NCBI GenBank assembly: GCA_903842345.1
Contig: CAIMLR010000028.1
Span: 124,001-188,000 of the forward strand
Length of the DNA: 64,000 bases
Source of the DNA: an uncultured Myxococcales bacterium
Lineage (GTDB): Bacteria > Myxococcota_A > UBA9042
Direction: 5' to 3'
Shown here: positions 51,461-60,239 of the stretch, one piece after another
How positions within the stretch are numbered: position 1 is the stretch's first letter
Layout: each line of letters begins with the position of its first letter
The notes under the pieces: model-generated
Database searches by the model: none
Told to the model about the DNA's origin: nothing
Seen by the model: only the letters and a program-made list of their open reading frames with translations
Position numbers and translations under genes: made by a program

Positions 51461-51940
51461 CTAGCGGCCCGTGACGAGCACTTTGTAGCCGTCTTCAAAC
51501 AGCACGCGGGACTTGCCGTCGATGACCACGTCGACGATGCCGTAGCCGAACTGCTTGTGGTCGATCAGGCTGCCCGGCGAGGCGACGAGCGCGGGCGTGT
51601 AGGGCAGGGCCTTGGCGCGGTCGCGGTCGCCCATGGAGCGGGTCCACAGGAGGCGGCTGGCGTTGCTCGGCGGCGGCGCGCTGACGGCCGAACGCGGGCG
51701 GGCGTTGCTGGCGGCGACGCTCTTGGCCTTGGCGACCTTGGCGACCGTCTCCGCAACTTCGCGGGTCGACTTGTATTTGTGTTCAGAATTGCAGGTGTTG
51801 CACTTGACGCGGACAATTTCCAGTCCGACCATCGCGATAATCGTGTGTTCGAGCGCCATGTTGCAGCGCGAGCACCAGGCGTCGCAGTCGCGACCGACGG
51901 AAGGACGCGCATCAGCAGCGGTTTTGCGGTGAAGGGTCAT
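51461..51940 (-). CDS. Zinc-ribbon protein with C-terminal SH3-like motif
   Basis: A 159-residue protein. The N-terminal four-Cys ribbon is CDAWCSRC...VKCNTCNSEHKYK (residues 19-55). A Lys/Ala-rich basic linker follows, and the C-terminal segment HKQFGYGIVDVVIDGKSRVLFEDGYKVLV resembles the small beta-barrel with FGxGxV and ILFxDGxKxL seen at the end of UvrD/CarD-type nucleic-acid proteins. It might bind DNA or RNA. The ATG at 51940 follows AGGAAC. Divergent from a small lipoprotein, with back-to-back promoters. Function not recognised. Confidence 0.75.
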   Translation of the reverse strand: MTLHRKTAADARPSVGRDCDAWCSRCNMALEHTIIAMVGLEIVRVKCNTCNSEHKYKSTREVAETVAKVAKAKSVAASNARPRSAVSAPPPSNASRLLWTRSMGDRDRAKALPYTPALVASPGSLIDHKQFGYGIVDVVIDGKSRVLFEDGYKVLVTGR

Positions 51941-51975
51941 GTTGTTCCTGGAACCGCAGGGAGCGCGGGGCCAAG

Positions 51976-52004
51976 AGTGTAGGGCTTACGCAGCATTGCT
52001 GCAA
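51976..52004 (-). promoter_or_regulatory. Probable promoter of the zinc-ribbon gene
   Basis: Minus strand TTGCAG (52004-51999), 17 bp, TACACT (51981-51976), 35 bp before the ATG at 51940. Confidence 0.45.
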
Positions 52005-52018
52005 TGTTGTCGCAGAAG

Positions 52019-52047
52019 TCGACATGCCCGGGCGTCGGGGCTACTCT
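52019..52047 (+). promoter_or_regulatory. Probable promoter of the lipoprotein-UbiB operon
   Basis: TCGACA at 52019-52024 (5 of 6), 17 bp, TACTCT at 52042-52047, then GCCGCG. About 67 bp before the ATG at 52115. The -35 elements of the two divergent promoters are 14 bp apart. Confidence 0.5.
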
Positions 52048-52114
52048 GCCGCGAGGGCTCTCCGTTGCCGTTGAACCCTGCAGAACGGCGCGTCGCCGCC
52101 CGAGGAGAGCGCTT

Positions 52115-52582
52115 ATGCGGTTGACCGCCATCTTGGCCTGCTGTCTCAGCTTTCTCGCCATGATCGCGCTGGCGGGGTGCGACACGATCGACAAAGCGCG
52201 CATGCGGCTGCTTGGCGTCCACGTTTGCGCGCCGGAAGACGAGACCGCAGAATGGGTGATCGCCCAAGCGCTGCACGCGGCGAGCGATCCGGATGAAGAG
52301 CGCGGCTGGCTGGCCTTTCAGAAGGTCCTGCATTCGAGCGAGAGGACCCCAGCGGCGCTGCGGGCGTGGCGGGAAGGCAGCTGGTCGCGGATGCGCCGGC
52401 AGGCCAATCTCTACCTCGACGACGGCAAATGCTTCAATCTCGTCGATTTCCGCGAGATGCAGGGCGAGGTCGGCTACGACTACTTCGTCGCGAATCGCCA
52501 GCGCGAATTGCCGACGCCGTGCTCCGTCTATCTGGACGCCAACAACAACAACCTGTGGCGCATCAAGCGCTGCTCGCTCTAG
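52115..52582 (+). CDS. Small lipoprotein of unknown function
   Basis: A 155-residue lipoprotein: ATG 52115 after GAGGAG, signal ending LAMIALAGC. The body is helical and charged, with three further Cys (HVCAPEDE, GKCFNLVD, IKRCSL) and the segment QGEVGYDYFVANRQRELPTPC. No family was recognised. It is the first gene of a likely transcript running through a coiled-coil protein and the UbiB-family protein (gaps of 15 bp and an overlap). Confidence 0.75.
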   Translation: MRLTAILACCLSFLAMIALAGCDTIDKARMRLLGVHVCAPEDETAEWVIAQALHAASDPDEERGWLAFQKVLHSSERTPAALRAWREGSWSRMRRQANLYLDDGKCFNLVDFREMQGEVGYDYFVANRQRELPTPCSVYLDANNNNLWRIKRCSL

Positions 52583-52597
52583 CCAGGGAGGCTGCGG

Positions 52598-52990
52598 ATG
52601 TGGTGGCAGGCGCTCGAGCGCGGTCTGGCAGGCGCAGTGGCGAAGCAGTTGTTGGCCGGCAAGGTCGACCTGGTTTTTGCGCCGATTGAACGCGCTGGCG
52701 CCTTGAAGCCCGAACAGTTGGCCAAGCTGCGCGCGGAGCTGACCGCCAATCTGCAGAAAGCGGAAGCGGAAGGCGCGCCGTACGTCGACATGGTGAGCGT
52801 CGCGGCGCGCGAGATGCTGACGCGGTGGCCGGATGTGCGCGACGCGGTCGTCGGCGTGGGCCGCGTGGCGGTGGATGCTGCCCAGAAAGCCGCTGAAGCA
52901 GCGCGGGCAGAAGTCCAAAAAGCGGCGGCCGATGCAGCTGCCAAACGCACTGAATTGGCCAAAGTAGCCAAGGCTGTGGGTGAGCCATGA
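52598..52990 (+). CDS. Small coiled-coil protein upstream of the UbiB homologue
   Basis: A 130-residue protein with no signal peptide, ATG 52598 after AGGGAGG. The first 65 residues are mixed (LAGKVDLVFAPIERAGAL) and the last 45 are an Ala/Lys-rich helix (AAQKAAEAARAEVQKAAADAAAK) reminiscent of phasins or membrane-surface helices. It is coupled to the UbiB-like gene by an ATGA overlap, which suggests a partner role, perhaps at the membrane. Function unknown. Confidence 0.7.
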   Translation: MWWQALERGLAGAVAKQLLAGKVDLVFAPIERAGALKPEQLAKLRAELTANLQKAEAEGAPYVDMVSVAAREMLTRWPDVRDAVVGVGRVAVDAAQKAAEAARAEVQKAAADAAAKRTELAKVAKAVGEP

Positions 52991-54699
52991 GCGCGATCGG
53001 CCAACTGCTGAAGCTGCCCCAGTACGCGCGCAACCTCGCGCGGCTGCGGCAGGTGCTCGCGGTGATGGGCCGCCACGGCTTTGGCCACTGGCTCGTGCGC
53101 GCGGGGTTGGACAAGTACGCGAGCCCGACGACGCGCGGCCTGGCGCTGGCCGAAAGTGAAGACACCGCGCTGGAGGAGCTGACCTGGGAGCTGCGCGTCC
53201 GTTCGTGTTGTGAGGAGCTGGGGCCGACCTTCGTCAAGCTCGGCCAAGTCGCGGCGACGCGGCCTGACATCATCCCGATGTCGCTGATTTTTGAGCTCCG
53301 CAAGCTGCAGGACAACGTCGCGCCCTTTGATTTCGCCGACGTGCGGCAGATCGTGGAAGCCGAGCTGGGCAACACGCTCGAGGCGCTCTACAGCGACTTC
53401 ACCGAGAAGCCGATCGCGGCGGCGTCCATCGGCCAGGTGCATCGCGCGACGCTGTTGGATGGCCGGGCGGTCGTCGTCAAAGTGCAGCGGCCGGGCTTGG
53501 ACAACGCGATCCGCACGGACCTGGAACTGCTGGCGATGATGGCGCGGCTGATCGAGGAGCGCGTGCCGGAGGCAGTGGCGTTTCGCCCGGTCGACGCGAT
53601 TGACCAGTTCGCCCGCGGCCTGAAGCGCGAGACGGATTTCCTCGGCGAGCTCGACAACATCGAGCGGTTCCGCCGCAACTTTGCCGACGAGCCGCGCCTC
53701 CACTTGCCGATCACGCACCCGGAGCTGTCGGCGCGCCGCGTGCTCACGATGGAATTCATCGACGGCTTCAAGGTCAACAACCTCGACAAGCTCGCCGAGC
53801 ACGGCGTTTCGGGCGAGGCTATCGCCAAGGCCGGCGTGGAGATCATCCTCCGCTCCATCTTTGAGCACGGCTTTTTCCACGCTGATCCGCACCCCGGCAA
53901 CTTCTTCATCCTGCCGGACGGCCGCATCGCGCTCATCGATTTCGGCATGATGGGCTCCGTCGATCGGGACACGATTGACGACCTCCTCAGCTTCCTCGTC
54001 GCGCTCCTGCTGTCGGACACGGAGATGCTCGTCACCCAGTTCATTGACCTTGGCCTTGTCGATGACAGCGTCAACGTCCGCGCGATGCAGGGCGAAATCG
54101 CTGAGATCATGGCGCGCTACAATGGCCGGACGCTGGCGCAGCTCGATATCGGCGTGTTCATCGCGGAAGTTTTTGAGGCCGTGGTGCGCTACCACGTGCG
54201 GCTGCCGGTGGAGCTGATCCTGATCGGCAAGTCGATTTCCACGGTTGAAGGGATCGCCCAGGAGATCTACCCCGCGTTCAATCCGCTTGAAGAGCTGCGG
54301 CCGCATCTCGTGGAGCTGTACGCGCGGCGGATGCTCGATCCCAAGACGCACACGCGCAAACTGTACCGCGTGCTGCACGACTACGCCGGCCTGCTGCGCG
54401 TGCTGCCCGGCGAGATTCGCGGTGTGTTGCGGCGCGTCAAAGCCGGTGAATTGACGCTGAATATCCGCGATCCGGACGCAGAGCGGCAGGCGGTTCGCCA
54501 CGAACGGAGCGTCAATCGCGCGCTGATTTCGGCCTACGGCATCACGGCATGGGTGCTGTTCACGGTGACGCTGCCGCACGCGCTGGAGGCCACAAGTTGG
54601 CGTTCGCCGATGCTGTGGTATGCGGTCATGCTCGCGATACAGGGATTGGTCTCGTTCATCATGGTGTTGTTGTCGCTCGGACGATCGCGCGAACTGTAA
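52987..54699 (+). CDS. ABC1/UbiB-family atypical kinase
   Basis: A 570-residue UbiB/COQ8-like protein. The family-specific KxGQ motif is in TFVKLGQVAATRPDIIP, the Ala-rich loop replacing the Gly-loop is AAASIGQVHRA, ATP-binding Lys in VVVKVQRPG, ExD in KRETDFLGEL, catalytic HADPHPGNF and metal-binding LIDFGMMG. The C-terminus has two membrane helices (ITAWVLFTVTLPHAL, AVMLAIQGLVSFIMVLLSL), as in E. coli UbiB. Such proteins are ATPases that support quinone or other lipid-derived metabolite synthesis. No ubiquinone or menaquinone gene is adjacent, so the pathway is open. Confidence 0.92.
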   Translation: MSAIGQLLKLPQYARNLARLRQVLAVMGRHGFGHWLVRAGLDKYASPTTRGLALAESEDTALEELTWELRVRSCCEELGPTFVKLGQVAATRPDIIPMSLIFELRKLQDNVAPFDFADVRQIVEAELGNTLEALYSDFTEKPIAAASIGQVHRATLLDGRAVVVKVQRPGLDNAIRTDLELLAMMARLIEERVPEAVAFRPVDAIDQFARGLKRETDFLGELDNIERFRRNFADEPRLHLPITHPELSARRVLTMEFIDGFKVNNLDKLAEHGVSGEAIAKAGVEIILRSIFEHGFFHADPHPGNFFILPDGRIALIDFGMMGSVDRDTIDDLLSFLVALLLSDTEMLVTQFIDLGLVDDSVNVRAMQGEIAEIMARYNGRTLAQLDIGVFIAEVFEAVVRYHVRLPVELILIGKSISTVEGIAQEIYPAFNPLEELRPHLVELYARRMLDPKTHTRKLYRVLHDYAGLLRVLPGEIRGVLRRVKAGELTLNIRDPDAERQAVRHERSVNRALISAYGITAWVLFTVTLPHALEATSWRSPMLWYAVMLAIQGLVSFIMVLLSLGRSREL

Positions 54700-54706
54700 G
54701 GAGAAA

Positions 54707-55633
54707 ATGACGATGGTGCAGAACAAGCTTTGGGTGGCGCTGCTGGCGCTTGGCGTGCTGACGACGGGATGCAATCTGGCGGTGTCGCGCGAGGCCTATG
54801 ACAAGGATCTCGCGGCGATGCGCGGCCAGCAGGACGCGATTGAGGCGCAAAAGGCGACTCTGGACAAGCAGTTGCAGGCGTGCGAGGCGCGCTATACGGC
54901 CAAGAACGACGAGCTCTCGACGTGTATCCGCGACAAGATGGCCGCCACGGATTCGTTCAAGAACTGCGACCAGAAGCTGGAGAAGATGTCCAAGATCGGC
55001 GGCAATTGCTCGCGGGACTTGGCGCAATGCCAGATCGACTCGGACCTGTTGAAGAAGGCCAAGCTGGAACTGACGGCGGCGCGCGATGCGCTGCAGAAGG
55101 AGAACGCGCGGCTGAAGGCGGACGGCGAGCGGCAGGGCGCCGACTTGAAGATCGTGCAGGATCGGCTATCCCGGATTGAGAGCAACATCGCGGCGGTGCG
55201 GCAGAAGCTGCAGAAGCTCGTCGATTCCGGCAAGCTGAAAGTGAACGTGGCGCGCGGTTTTTTGATCATTGAACTGCAGAGCGACATCCTGTTTGACACC
55301 GGCAAGAGCGACCTGAAGCCGGAAGCCAAGCCGGTTCTGGCGGAGCTGGCGGCGGCGCTGCAGGGGCTGTCGGATCGCCGGTTCCAGGTTGCGGGGCACA
55401 CGGACACGACGGGTGCGGATGCGCTGAACTGGCGGCTGTCGGTGGCGCGCGCGGTGTCGGTCGTGGAGACGCTTGTCGCGGACGGCGTGCCGGCCAAGAA
55501 TCTGAGCGCGGGCGGCTATGGTCCGCACATGCCAGTGGCGCCCAATGACACCGACGAGGGCAAGAAGCGCAATCGCCGGGTCGAGTTGCTGCTGCTGCCG
55601 GACCTCGGCGAGCTGCTGAACCTGGCCAAATAG
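54707..55633 (+). CDS. OmpA-family peptidoglycan-binding lipoprotein
   Basis: A 308-residue lipoprotein (signal VALLALGVLTTGC). Residues about 30-185 form a long coiled coil with several Cys in the first half (LQACEARY, STCIRDK, KNCDQK, GNCSRD, QCQID). The C-terminal OmpA domain (about 190-300) has DILFDTGKSDLKPEAKPVL, VAGHTDTTGADALNWRLSVARA and NRRVELLLL, including the Asp and Arg that hold diaminopimelate. It anchors the outer membrane to peptidoglycan. Two ATGs compete: 54707 (AAGGAG 3 bp away) and 54713 (9 bp away). Starts 7 bp after the UbiB-like gene. Confidence 0.9.
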   Translation: MTMVQNKLWVALLALGVLTTGCNLAVSREAYDKDLAAMRGQQDAIEAQKATLDKQLQACEARYTAKNDELSTCIRDKMAATDSFKNCDQKLEKMSKIGGNCSRDLAQCQIDSDLLKKAKLELTAARDALQKENARLKADGERQGADLKIVQDRLSRIESNIAAVRQKLQKLVDSGKLKVNVARGFLIIELQSDILFDTGKSDLKPEAKPVLAELAAALQGLSDRRFQVAGHTDTTGADALNWRLSVARAVSVVETLVADGVPAKNLSAGGYGPHMPVAPNDTDEGKKRNRRVELLLLPDLGELLNLAK

Positions 55634-55681
55634 CGGCTGACGTCGGCGGCGCATATCGAGGCGCCGGCCAAGCGCCCGGTG

Positions 55682-57823
55682 CTACTGCAGTTCCTTCCAC
55701 AGAAAGCTGTACACGAGCGCCGACATCTTGGCCATCTGCGGATTGTTCGCCGCGCCGCCGTGACCGCCTTCCGTGTTCTCAAAATACAGCACGTCGTGGC
55801 CCTGCGCCTGCATCTTCGCGTACATCTTGCGCGCGTGACCTGGGTGCACGCGGTCGTCACGCGTGGACGTCAGGAAGAAGATCCGCGGATACTTCACGTC
55901 CGCCTTCACGTTCTGGTACGGCGAATAGCGCGAAATGAATGCCCATTCCTCCGGCTTGTCCGGATCGCCGTATTCGCCCATCCAGGACGCGCCGGCCAGC
56001 AGCAAGTGGTAGCGCCGCATGTCCAGCAGCGGCACCTGGCACACAACGGCCTTGAAGAGTTCAGGGCGCTGCATCGCCACCGCGCCGACGAGCAGCCCGC
56101 CGTTGGACCCGCCCTGGATCGCCAGATGCTCGGGCGCCGTCACTTTGCGCAGGATGAGGTCGTCCGCGACCGCGGCAAAATCGTCGTACGCGCGCTGCCG
56201 GTGCTCCTTGAGCGCCGCCTGATGCCATTGCGGACCAAACTCGCCGCCGCCGCGGATGTTGGCTTGCACGTACACGCCGCCTTTTTCAAGCCACGCCATG
56301 CCCGATCCCGCCGAGTAGTTGGGCTGCAGCGGCACTTCAAAACCGCCGTAGCCATAGAGCAGCGTCGGGTTCTTGCCGTCCAGCGCCACGCCGTCGCGCG
56401 CCACCAGAAAGTACGGAATCGCCGTTCCGTCTTTGGACTTCGCCTCAAACTGTTGGACCTTCAGGCCCTTGGCAGAGAAGAACGCCGGCAGGTGCTTCAG
56501 CGCCTCGTGCTTGTCGGAGCCCGGCTTGGCCAGCAGCTCCGTCGTCGGCGTCAGAAAATCGGTGAAATTCAGGAAGAACTGGTCGGACGAGTACGGATCC
56601 AGCACGGCCACGCTCGCCGTCCCCACGCCGGGCAGCTTCACTTCCCGCTTCTGCCATTTGCCCGCCGCCAGCGTCAGCTCGAACACGCGCGTCTTCACGT
56701 TGTCCAGGACCGTCAGCAGCAGGTTGTGATGCGTTGTCGACCAGGCCACGAGCGACGTCTTTGGCGTCGGATCAAACAGCACGGTGAAGTCGCGGGCGCC
56801 CTTTTGATAGCGGACAAAATCCTCGGCGAGCAGCGCGCCCGCCGGCCACGTCTTGTCGCCCACGGTCCACGCCGTCCGGAGGTGGAGCAGGATCGTCTGC
56901 CCGTCGATCTCGGCGTTGGCGTCGTCCGGCTTGTCGATGTGCAGCAGCTTGTCGCCGGTGCGCAAGAGCAGCTCGTTGGTCCAGAACGTGATCTCCCGCG
57001 TCACAAAATCGCGCTCAAAACCCGGGCGAAAATTGCGGAACGCCCCCACGCCGATGTCGCTCTCGCTCGCGGTGTACAGCGTCTTCGCGTCGGCCAATGG
57101 CGTGCCGCGCTGCCATTCCTTGACGATGCGCGGATAGCCGGACTGGGTCATCGACCCCGGGCCAAAATCGGTCGCAACGTACACGTGGTCGGCGTCAATC
57201 CAGTGCACTTCGCTCTTGGCCGCCGGCAGGACAAAGCCGCCGTTGACGAACGCCCGCGCGTGGACGTCGAACTCGCGCACCACCGAGGCATCGCCGCCGC
57301 CGCGGGACATCCGTAGCAGGCAGCGGTTGTAGTCCGGAAACAGGCACGCCGCAGACGCCCACACCCAGTTTTCGTTCTCGTCTTTTGCCAGCTGATCCAC
57401 GTCCAGCACCGTCTCCCACTTGGGCTGCGCCTTCCGGTATTCCGCCCACGTCGTGCGCCGCCACACGCCGCGCACGTGGTGGTCGTCGCGCCAGAAGTTG
57501 TACAGAAAGCCGGCGCGCTCGCTCACGTACGGGATGCGATCCTTGGAATCGAGCATCGCCAGCAGCCGGTCATACAGCGGTTGGTACGTGGGACGCGCCT
57601 GCAGTTCGCCCAGCGACTTCGCGTTGGCGGCGTGCACGAAGTCGAGCGCCTTGGCGCCTTCCACGTCCTCCAGCCAGAGATACGGGTCGTCCGTCGGCGT
57701 CGCCGCGTGCGGCAAATCGGTGAGCTGCGGCGGGTTGTCGGCGAGCGGCGTGTGACCGCACCCCAGCGTGAGCGTTGTGGCCATCAGCAGTCCTCGAACG
57801 GAAGCGGGCAGGGGCATCGTCAT
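55682..57823 (-). CDS. Prolyl oligopeptidase (S9A), exported as a lipoprotein
   Basis: A 713-residue serine peptidase. An N-terminal signal (LLMATTLTLGC) puts it in the envelope. DDPYLWLEDVEG is the usual S9 N-terminal motif, a seven-bladed propeller follows (about 90-440), and the catalytic alpha/beta domain contains Ser in IQGGSNGGLLVGA, Asp in TSTRDDRVHP and His in TEGGHGGAANN. GYGGFEVPLQPNYSA and GGVYVQANIRGGGEFG form the oxyanion region. It cleaves peptides of up to about 30 residues after proline. The ATG at 57823 (MTMPLPAS) is chosen for the signal peptide. Divergent from the DUF5989-SGNH cluster. Confidence 0.94.
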   Translation of the reverse strand: MTMPLPASVRGLLMATTLTLGCGHTPLADNPPQLTDLPHAATPTDDPYLWLEDVEGAKALDFVHAANAKSLGELQARPTYQPLYDRLLAMLDSKDRIPYVSERAGFLYNFWRDDHHVRGVWRRTTWAEYRKAQPKWETVLDVDQLAKDENENWVWASAACLFPDYNRCLLRMSRGGGDASVVREFDVHARAFVNGGFVLPAAKSEVHWIDADHVYVATDFGPGSMTQSGYPRIVKEWQRGTPLADAKTLYTASESDIGVGAFRNFRPGFERDFVTREITFWTNELLLRTGDKLLHIDKPDDANAEIDGQTILLHLRTAWTVGDKTWPAGALLAEDFVRYQKGARDFTVLFDPTPKTSLVAWSTTHHNLLLTVLDNVKTRVFELTLAAGKWQKREVKLPGVGTASVAVLDPYSSDQFFLNFTDFLTPTTELLAKPGSDKHEALKHLPAFFSAKGLKVQQFEAKSKDGTAIPYFLVARDGVALDGKNPTLLYGYGGFEVPLQPNYSAGSGMAWLEKGGVYVQANIRGGGEFGPQWHQAALKEHRQRAYDDFAAVADDLILRKVTAPEHLAIQGGSNGGLLVGAVAMQRPELFKAVVCQVPLLDMRRYHLLLAGASWMGEYGDPDKPEEWAFISRYSPYQNVKADVKYPRIFFLTSTRDDRVHPGHARKMYAKMQAQGHDVLYFENTEGGHGGAANNPQMAKMSALVYSFLWKELQ

Positions 57824-57905
57824 GGGCTTCCCAGTTTCGCGCCGGTGCGCGGTTGCGGTCCGAGCAGTCTGGCCCGATTCGCGTTTCAGTGCCAGTTCGC
57901 CGCCG

Positions 57906-57934
57906 TTGACACCCTCTTGCCTTTCCCGCATCCT
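57906..57934 (+). promoter_or_regulatory. Possible promoter of the DUF5989-SGNH cluster
   Basis: A perfect TTGACA at 57906-57911, 17 bp, and a weak CATCCT at 57929-57934 followed by CGCC. The ATG is at 57953, with GTGAGGG at 57944. Confidence 0.35.
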
Positions 57935-57952
57935 CGCCAACGGGTGAGGGCG

Positions 57953-58120
57953 ATGGCAATCCAGCAACATCTAAAGGATTTTGTGGCCTTGCTGCGCGAT
58001 CGCTGGCGCTGGTGGGCGATTCCCATGGCCGTCATGTTGCTGGCGACGCTGTGGCTGCTGTGGTCCGGCCAGCACGTCGTGATTCAGCCGTTTCAATACG
58101 GCCCGCTGGCCCGGCCGTAG
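57953..58120 (+). CDS. Small membrane protein, DUF5989-like
   Basis: A 55-residue protein, ATG 57953 after GTGAGGG. A short amphipathic N-terminus (QQHLKDFVALLRDRWRWW) is followed by one membrane helix (IPMAVMLLATLWLLWSGQ) and a short tail ending in PFQYGPL. The KDFxxxLRxRxRWWxxP layout, the size and the following SGNH hydrolases match DUF5989 proteins, which commonly sit with SxtJ-like, carbamoyltransferase and SGNH genes. Its function is unknown. It starts a likely three-gene transcript. Confidence 0.78.
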   Translation: MAIQQHLKDFVALLRDRWRWWAIPMAVMLLATLWLLWSGQHVVIQPFQYGPLARP

Positions 58121-58147
58121 CGGTCGTCTCGACTTCCTGAGGTTCTG

Positions 58148-59158
58148 GTGGCAGGGCAATCCGGCAAAAAGCGACTCCTCGTCAACTTGACGATCTCGGC
58201 GGGCGCCATCGTGGTGTTCCTGATCGGCCTGAACGTTGTGCTGCACCTCGGTCATTTTGGCGAGGGCCGGCCCGACGGCGGCGGCGACCATTTTGACTAC
58301 AACAACATCTACCGTGAATCGGCCGATCCGGTCCTGCAGCGCGAGCTCACGCCGGGCGCGGCAGGCATCGTCAACGCCGGCGGCTACGTTGGCCAATTCG
58401 TGCCAGAAGCCAAGCCGCCCGGCACGTTGCGCGTGGTCGGCTTGGGCGACTCGATCACGATGTATCAGTCCGCCGAGGGCCGAAACTACCTGCAAGTCGC
58501 CGAGAAGAAACTGCGCGCGGCGCTTGGCCGCCAGAACCTCGAGTTTCTCAACTTTGGCGTGGGCGGCTACGACACCACGCAGGAAGTGCACCAGTTTGAA
58601 GTGCGCGGCCAGCGCTATCAGCCAGACGTGGTGACGGTGGGCTACTGCATCAACGACGGCGTGGACTTTGGCGCAACCGTGAACGCGGCCACGGGCAAGC
58701 TGAAATTTGCCCAAAGCGCGATGGACAATCCGCCGGTCATCACCTTCATCCAGCAGCACCTCACCGCGCAGGGCGCGGACATGACGCCGCAGCAGTTCTT
58801 TGGCGCCGCGTTCCAGGGGGAAGGCTGGAAACGCAGCATGGCGGCGCTTGGGCGGTTAGCGGAGCTGAGCCGGCAGCAGCATTTTCACGTCGTCATCGTC
58901 ATTTTTCCGGTGCTGTTTGATTTCGACCACTACGTGTTCCTGCCCTTCCATGAGCGGCTGACCGAGGAAGCGAAGAAGCTGGGTTTTGAAGTCCTGGACC
59001 TGCTGCCGGTGTTCCGCGCGGAAGGGGCGGCGGACACGCTGCGTGGCGATGCGGCGATCGACGTGATCCACCCGTACGCCAACGGCCACCGCGCGGCGGG
59101 CGAGGCGCTGGCGGCGCTGCTGGAGAAGACCGGCTGGCTGGCGGCGCAGAAACCATGA
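58148..59158 (+). CDS. Membrane-anchored SGNH/GDSL hydrolase 1
   Basis: A 336-residue protein: GTG 58148 after CTGAGG, an N-terminal membrane anchor (about 10-30, TISAGAIVVFLIGLNVVLHL), then the SGNH domain. Block I has nucleophile Ser in VVGLGDSITMYQ, block II Gly in NFGVGGYDT, block III Asn in GYCINDGVD and block V has the acid and His in IDVIHPYANGH. The active site faces the periplasm. Relatives in DUF5989 clusters are thought to deacetylate or esterify glycans; substrate unknown. Overlaps the second SGNH gene by ATGA. Confidence 0.87.
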   Translation: MAGQSGKKRLLVNLTISAGAIVVFLIGLNVVLHLGHFGEGRPDGGGDHFDYNNIYRESADPVLQRELTPGAAGIVNAGGYVGQFVPEAKPPGTLRVVGLGDSITMYQSAEGRNYLQVAEKKLRAALGRQNLEFLNFGVGGYDTTQEVHQFEVRGQRYQPDVVTVGYCINDGVDFGATVNAATGKLKFAQSAMDNPPVITFIQQHLTAQGADMTPQQFFGAAFQGEGWKRSMAALGRLAELSRQQHFHVVIVIFPVLFDFDHYVFLPFHERLTEEAKKLGFEVLDLLPVFRAEGAADTLRGDAAIDVIHPYANGHRAAGEALAALLEKTGWLAAQKP

Positions 59159-60099
59159 AGGCGAAAGCGCCCAGCCGGATCGCGCTCGCCGTACTGGCAT
59201 GCGGCGGCGTGCTGCTGGCATTGGCCGTTGCCGAAGGCGCGGCGCGTCTGCTGCCGACGCCAGACCTGTTTGCCACCCGCATGGCGGCGTTTCGGGACGC
59301 CGCGCTGGAGCCGGACGCGGAGCTCGGGTGGCGTGCCCACCCCGGCGCAAGGACGACGGTTGGCGGCGTGACCTACCGGTTTGACGCGTTTGGTTGCCGC
59401 GGAGCCGAGCCGCTCGCTGGCGACGCACGGGCGCGGGTGCTCATCGCCGGTGACTCGATGGCGCTGGGCTGGGGCGTGCCGGAGGCGGAGACTTTCGCCG
59501 GGCGCCTGGCCGCGATGCACCCAGAATGGCAAGTCCGCAACGCCGGCATGGTTGGGTTCAACCTGGGCCAGAGCGTGGCGCGCGTGGCTGAACTGCTGCC
59601 CAAGTGGCGGCCGCAGCGCATTCTCCTGACGTATTTTGCCAACGATGCCGAGGCGGCCGCGGCGACAGGCGCGGATGGGCTGGCACGCTCGGCGCTGTGG
59701 CGCTTGGTCAAGCCGCCGCTGTGGTCGTTGGCGGCGCGCGCGGGCTTGCTGCCGGACGTCACGACCTACCACGCGGACCTGAACGCGCCGGGATCGCCCG
59801 GGTGGCAGCGCGTCGTCGCCGGGATGACCCAGTTCGCCGCGCTTTGTCGGCAAGGGCAAGCGCAGTGCACCGTCGCGCTGGTGCCGGAACTCCAGCGGCA
59901 ACCTTATGGCCTTGCCGCGGTGCATGCCCGCGTGGCCGACCTGGCGCGCGGTCTGGGGCTGGGCGTCGTCGATCTGGCGCCCGCGCTGGCCGACGTGCCG
60001 CCGCGGCAACTGTGGGTCATGCCGGACGACGCGCATCCCAACGCGGAAGGCCATCGGCGCTTTGCTGAGGCGCTGAATTCGCGGCTCCAGACACGCTGA
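59155..60099 (+). CDS. Membrane-anchored SGNH/GDSL hydrolase 2
   Basis: A 314-residue protein: ATG 59155, membrane anchor IALAVLACGGVLLALAVAEGAARLL, a pre-domain with DAELGWRAHPGART and YRFDAFGCRG typical of long SGNH proteins, then Ser in LIAGDSMALGWGV, Gly in NAGMVGFNLGQS, Asn in YFANDAEA and Asp-His in MPDDAHPNAEGHRRF. It is different in sequence from hydrolase 1 and only shares the fold, so it is not a recent duplicate. Coupled translation suggests that both act on one envelope polymer. Confidence 0.87.
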   Translation: MKAKAPSRIALAVLACGGVLLALAVAEGAARLLPTPDLFATRMAAFRDAALEPDAELGWRAHPGARTTVGGVTYRFDAFGCRGAEPLAGDARARVLIAGDSMALGWGVPEAETFAGRLAAMHPEWQVRNAGMVGFNLGQSVARVAELLPKWRPQRILLTYFANDAEAAAATGADGLARSALWRLVKPPLWSLAARAGLLPDVTTYHADLNAPGSPGWQRVVAGMTQFAALCRQGQAQCTVALVPELQRQPYGLAAVHARVADLARGLGLGVVDLAPALADVPPRQLWVMPDDAHPNAEGHRRFAEALNSRLQTR

Positions 60100-60239
60100 C
60101 CTTGGTCCGGTGCCAACTTGCGCCGTTCAGCCCCGTTGCGTTCCAGACTGGGACCGCGAGCGTGCACCTCCGGCGGCGCGCAGCGGATTGCCGACGGATG
60201 CGCCCAAACTTCGGTCAGCGGATTTGGACGCGTCGGGTC

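Noticed and set aside
52579-54774. A minus-strand open frame of 731 codons opposite the UbiB-like gene
   Set aside because: The plus strand carries all UbiB motifs; the minus translation is His/Arg/Gln-rich with no family features.
55634-55681. Short dyad CGGCGC-N8-GCGCCG between convergent genes as an intrinsic terminator
   Set aside because: Only 6 bp of stem and no T-tract; too weak to support in GC-rich DNA.
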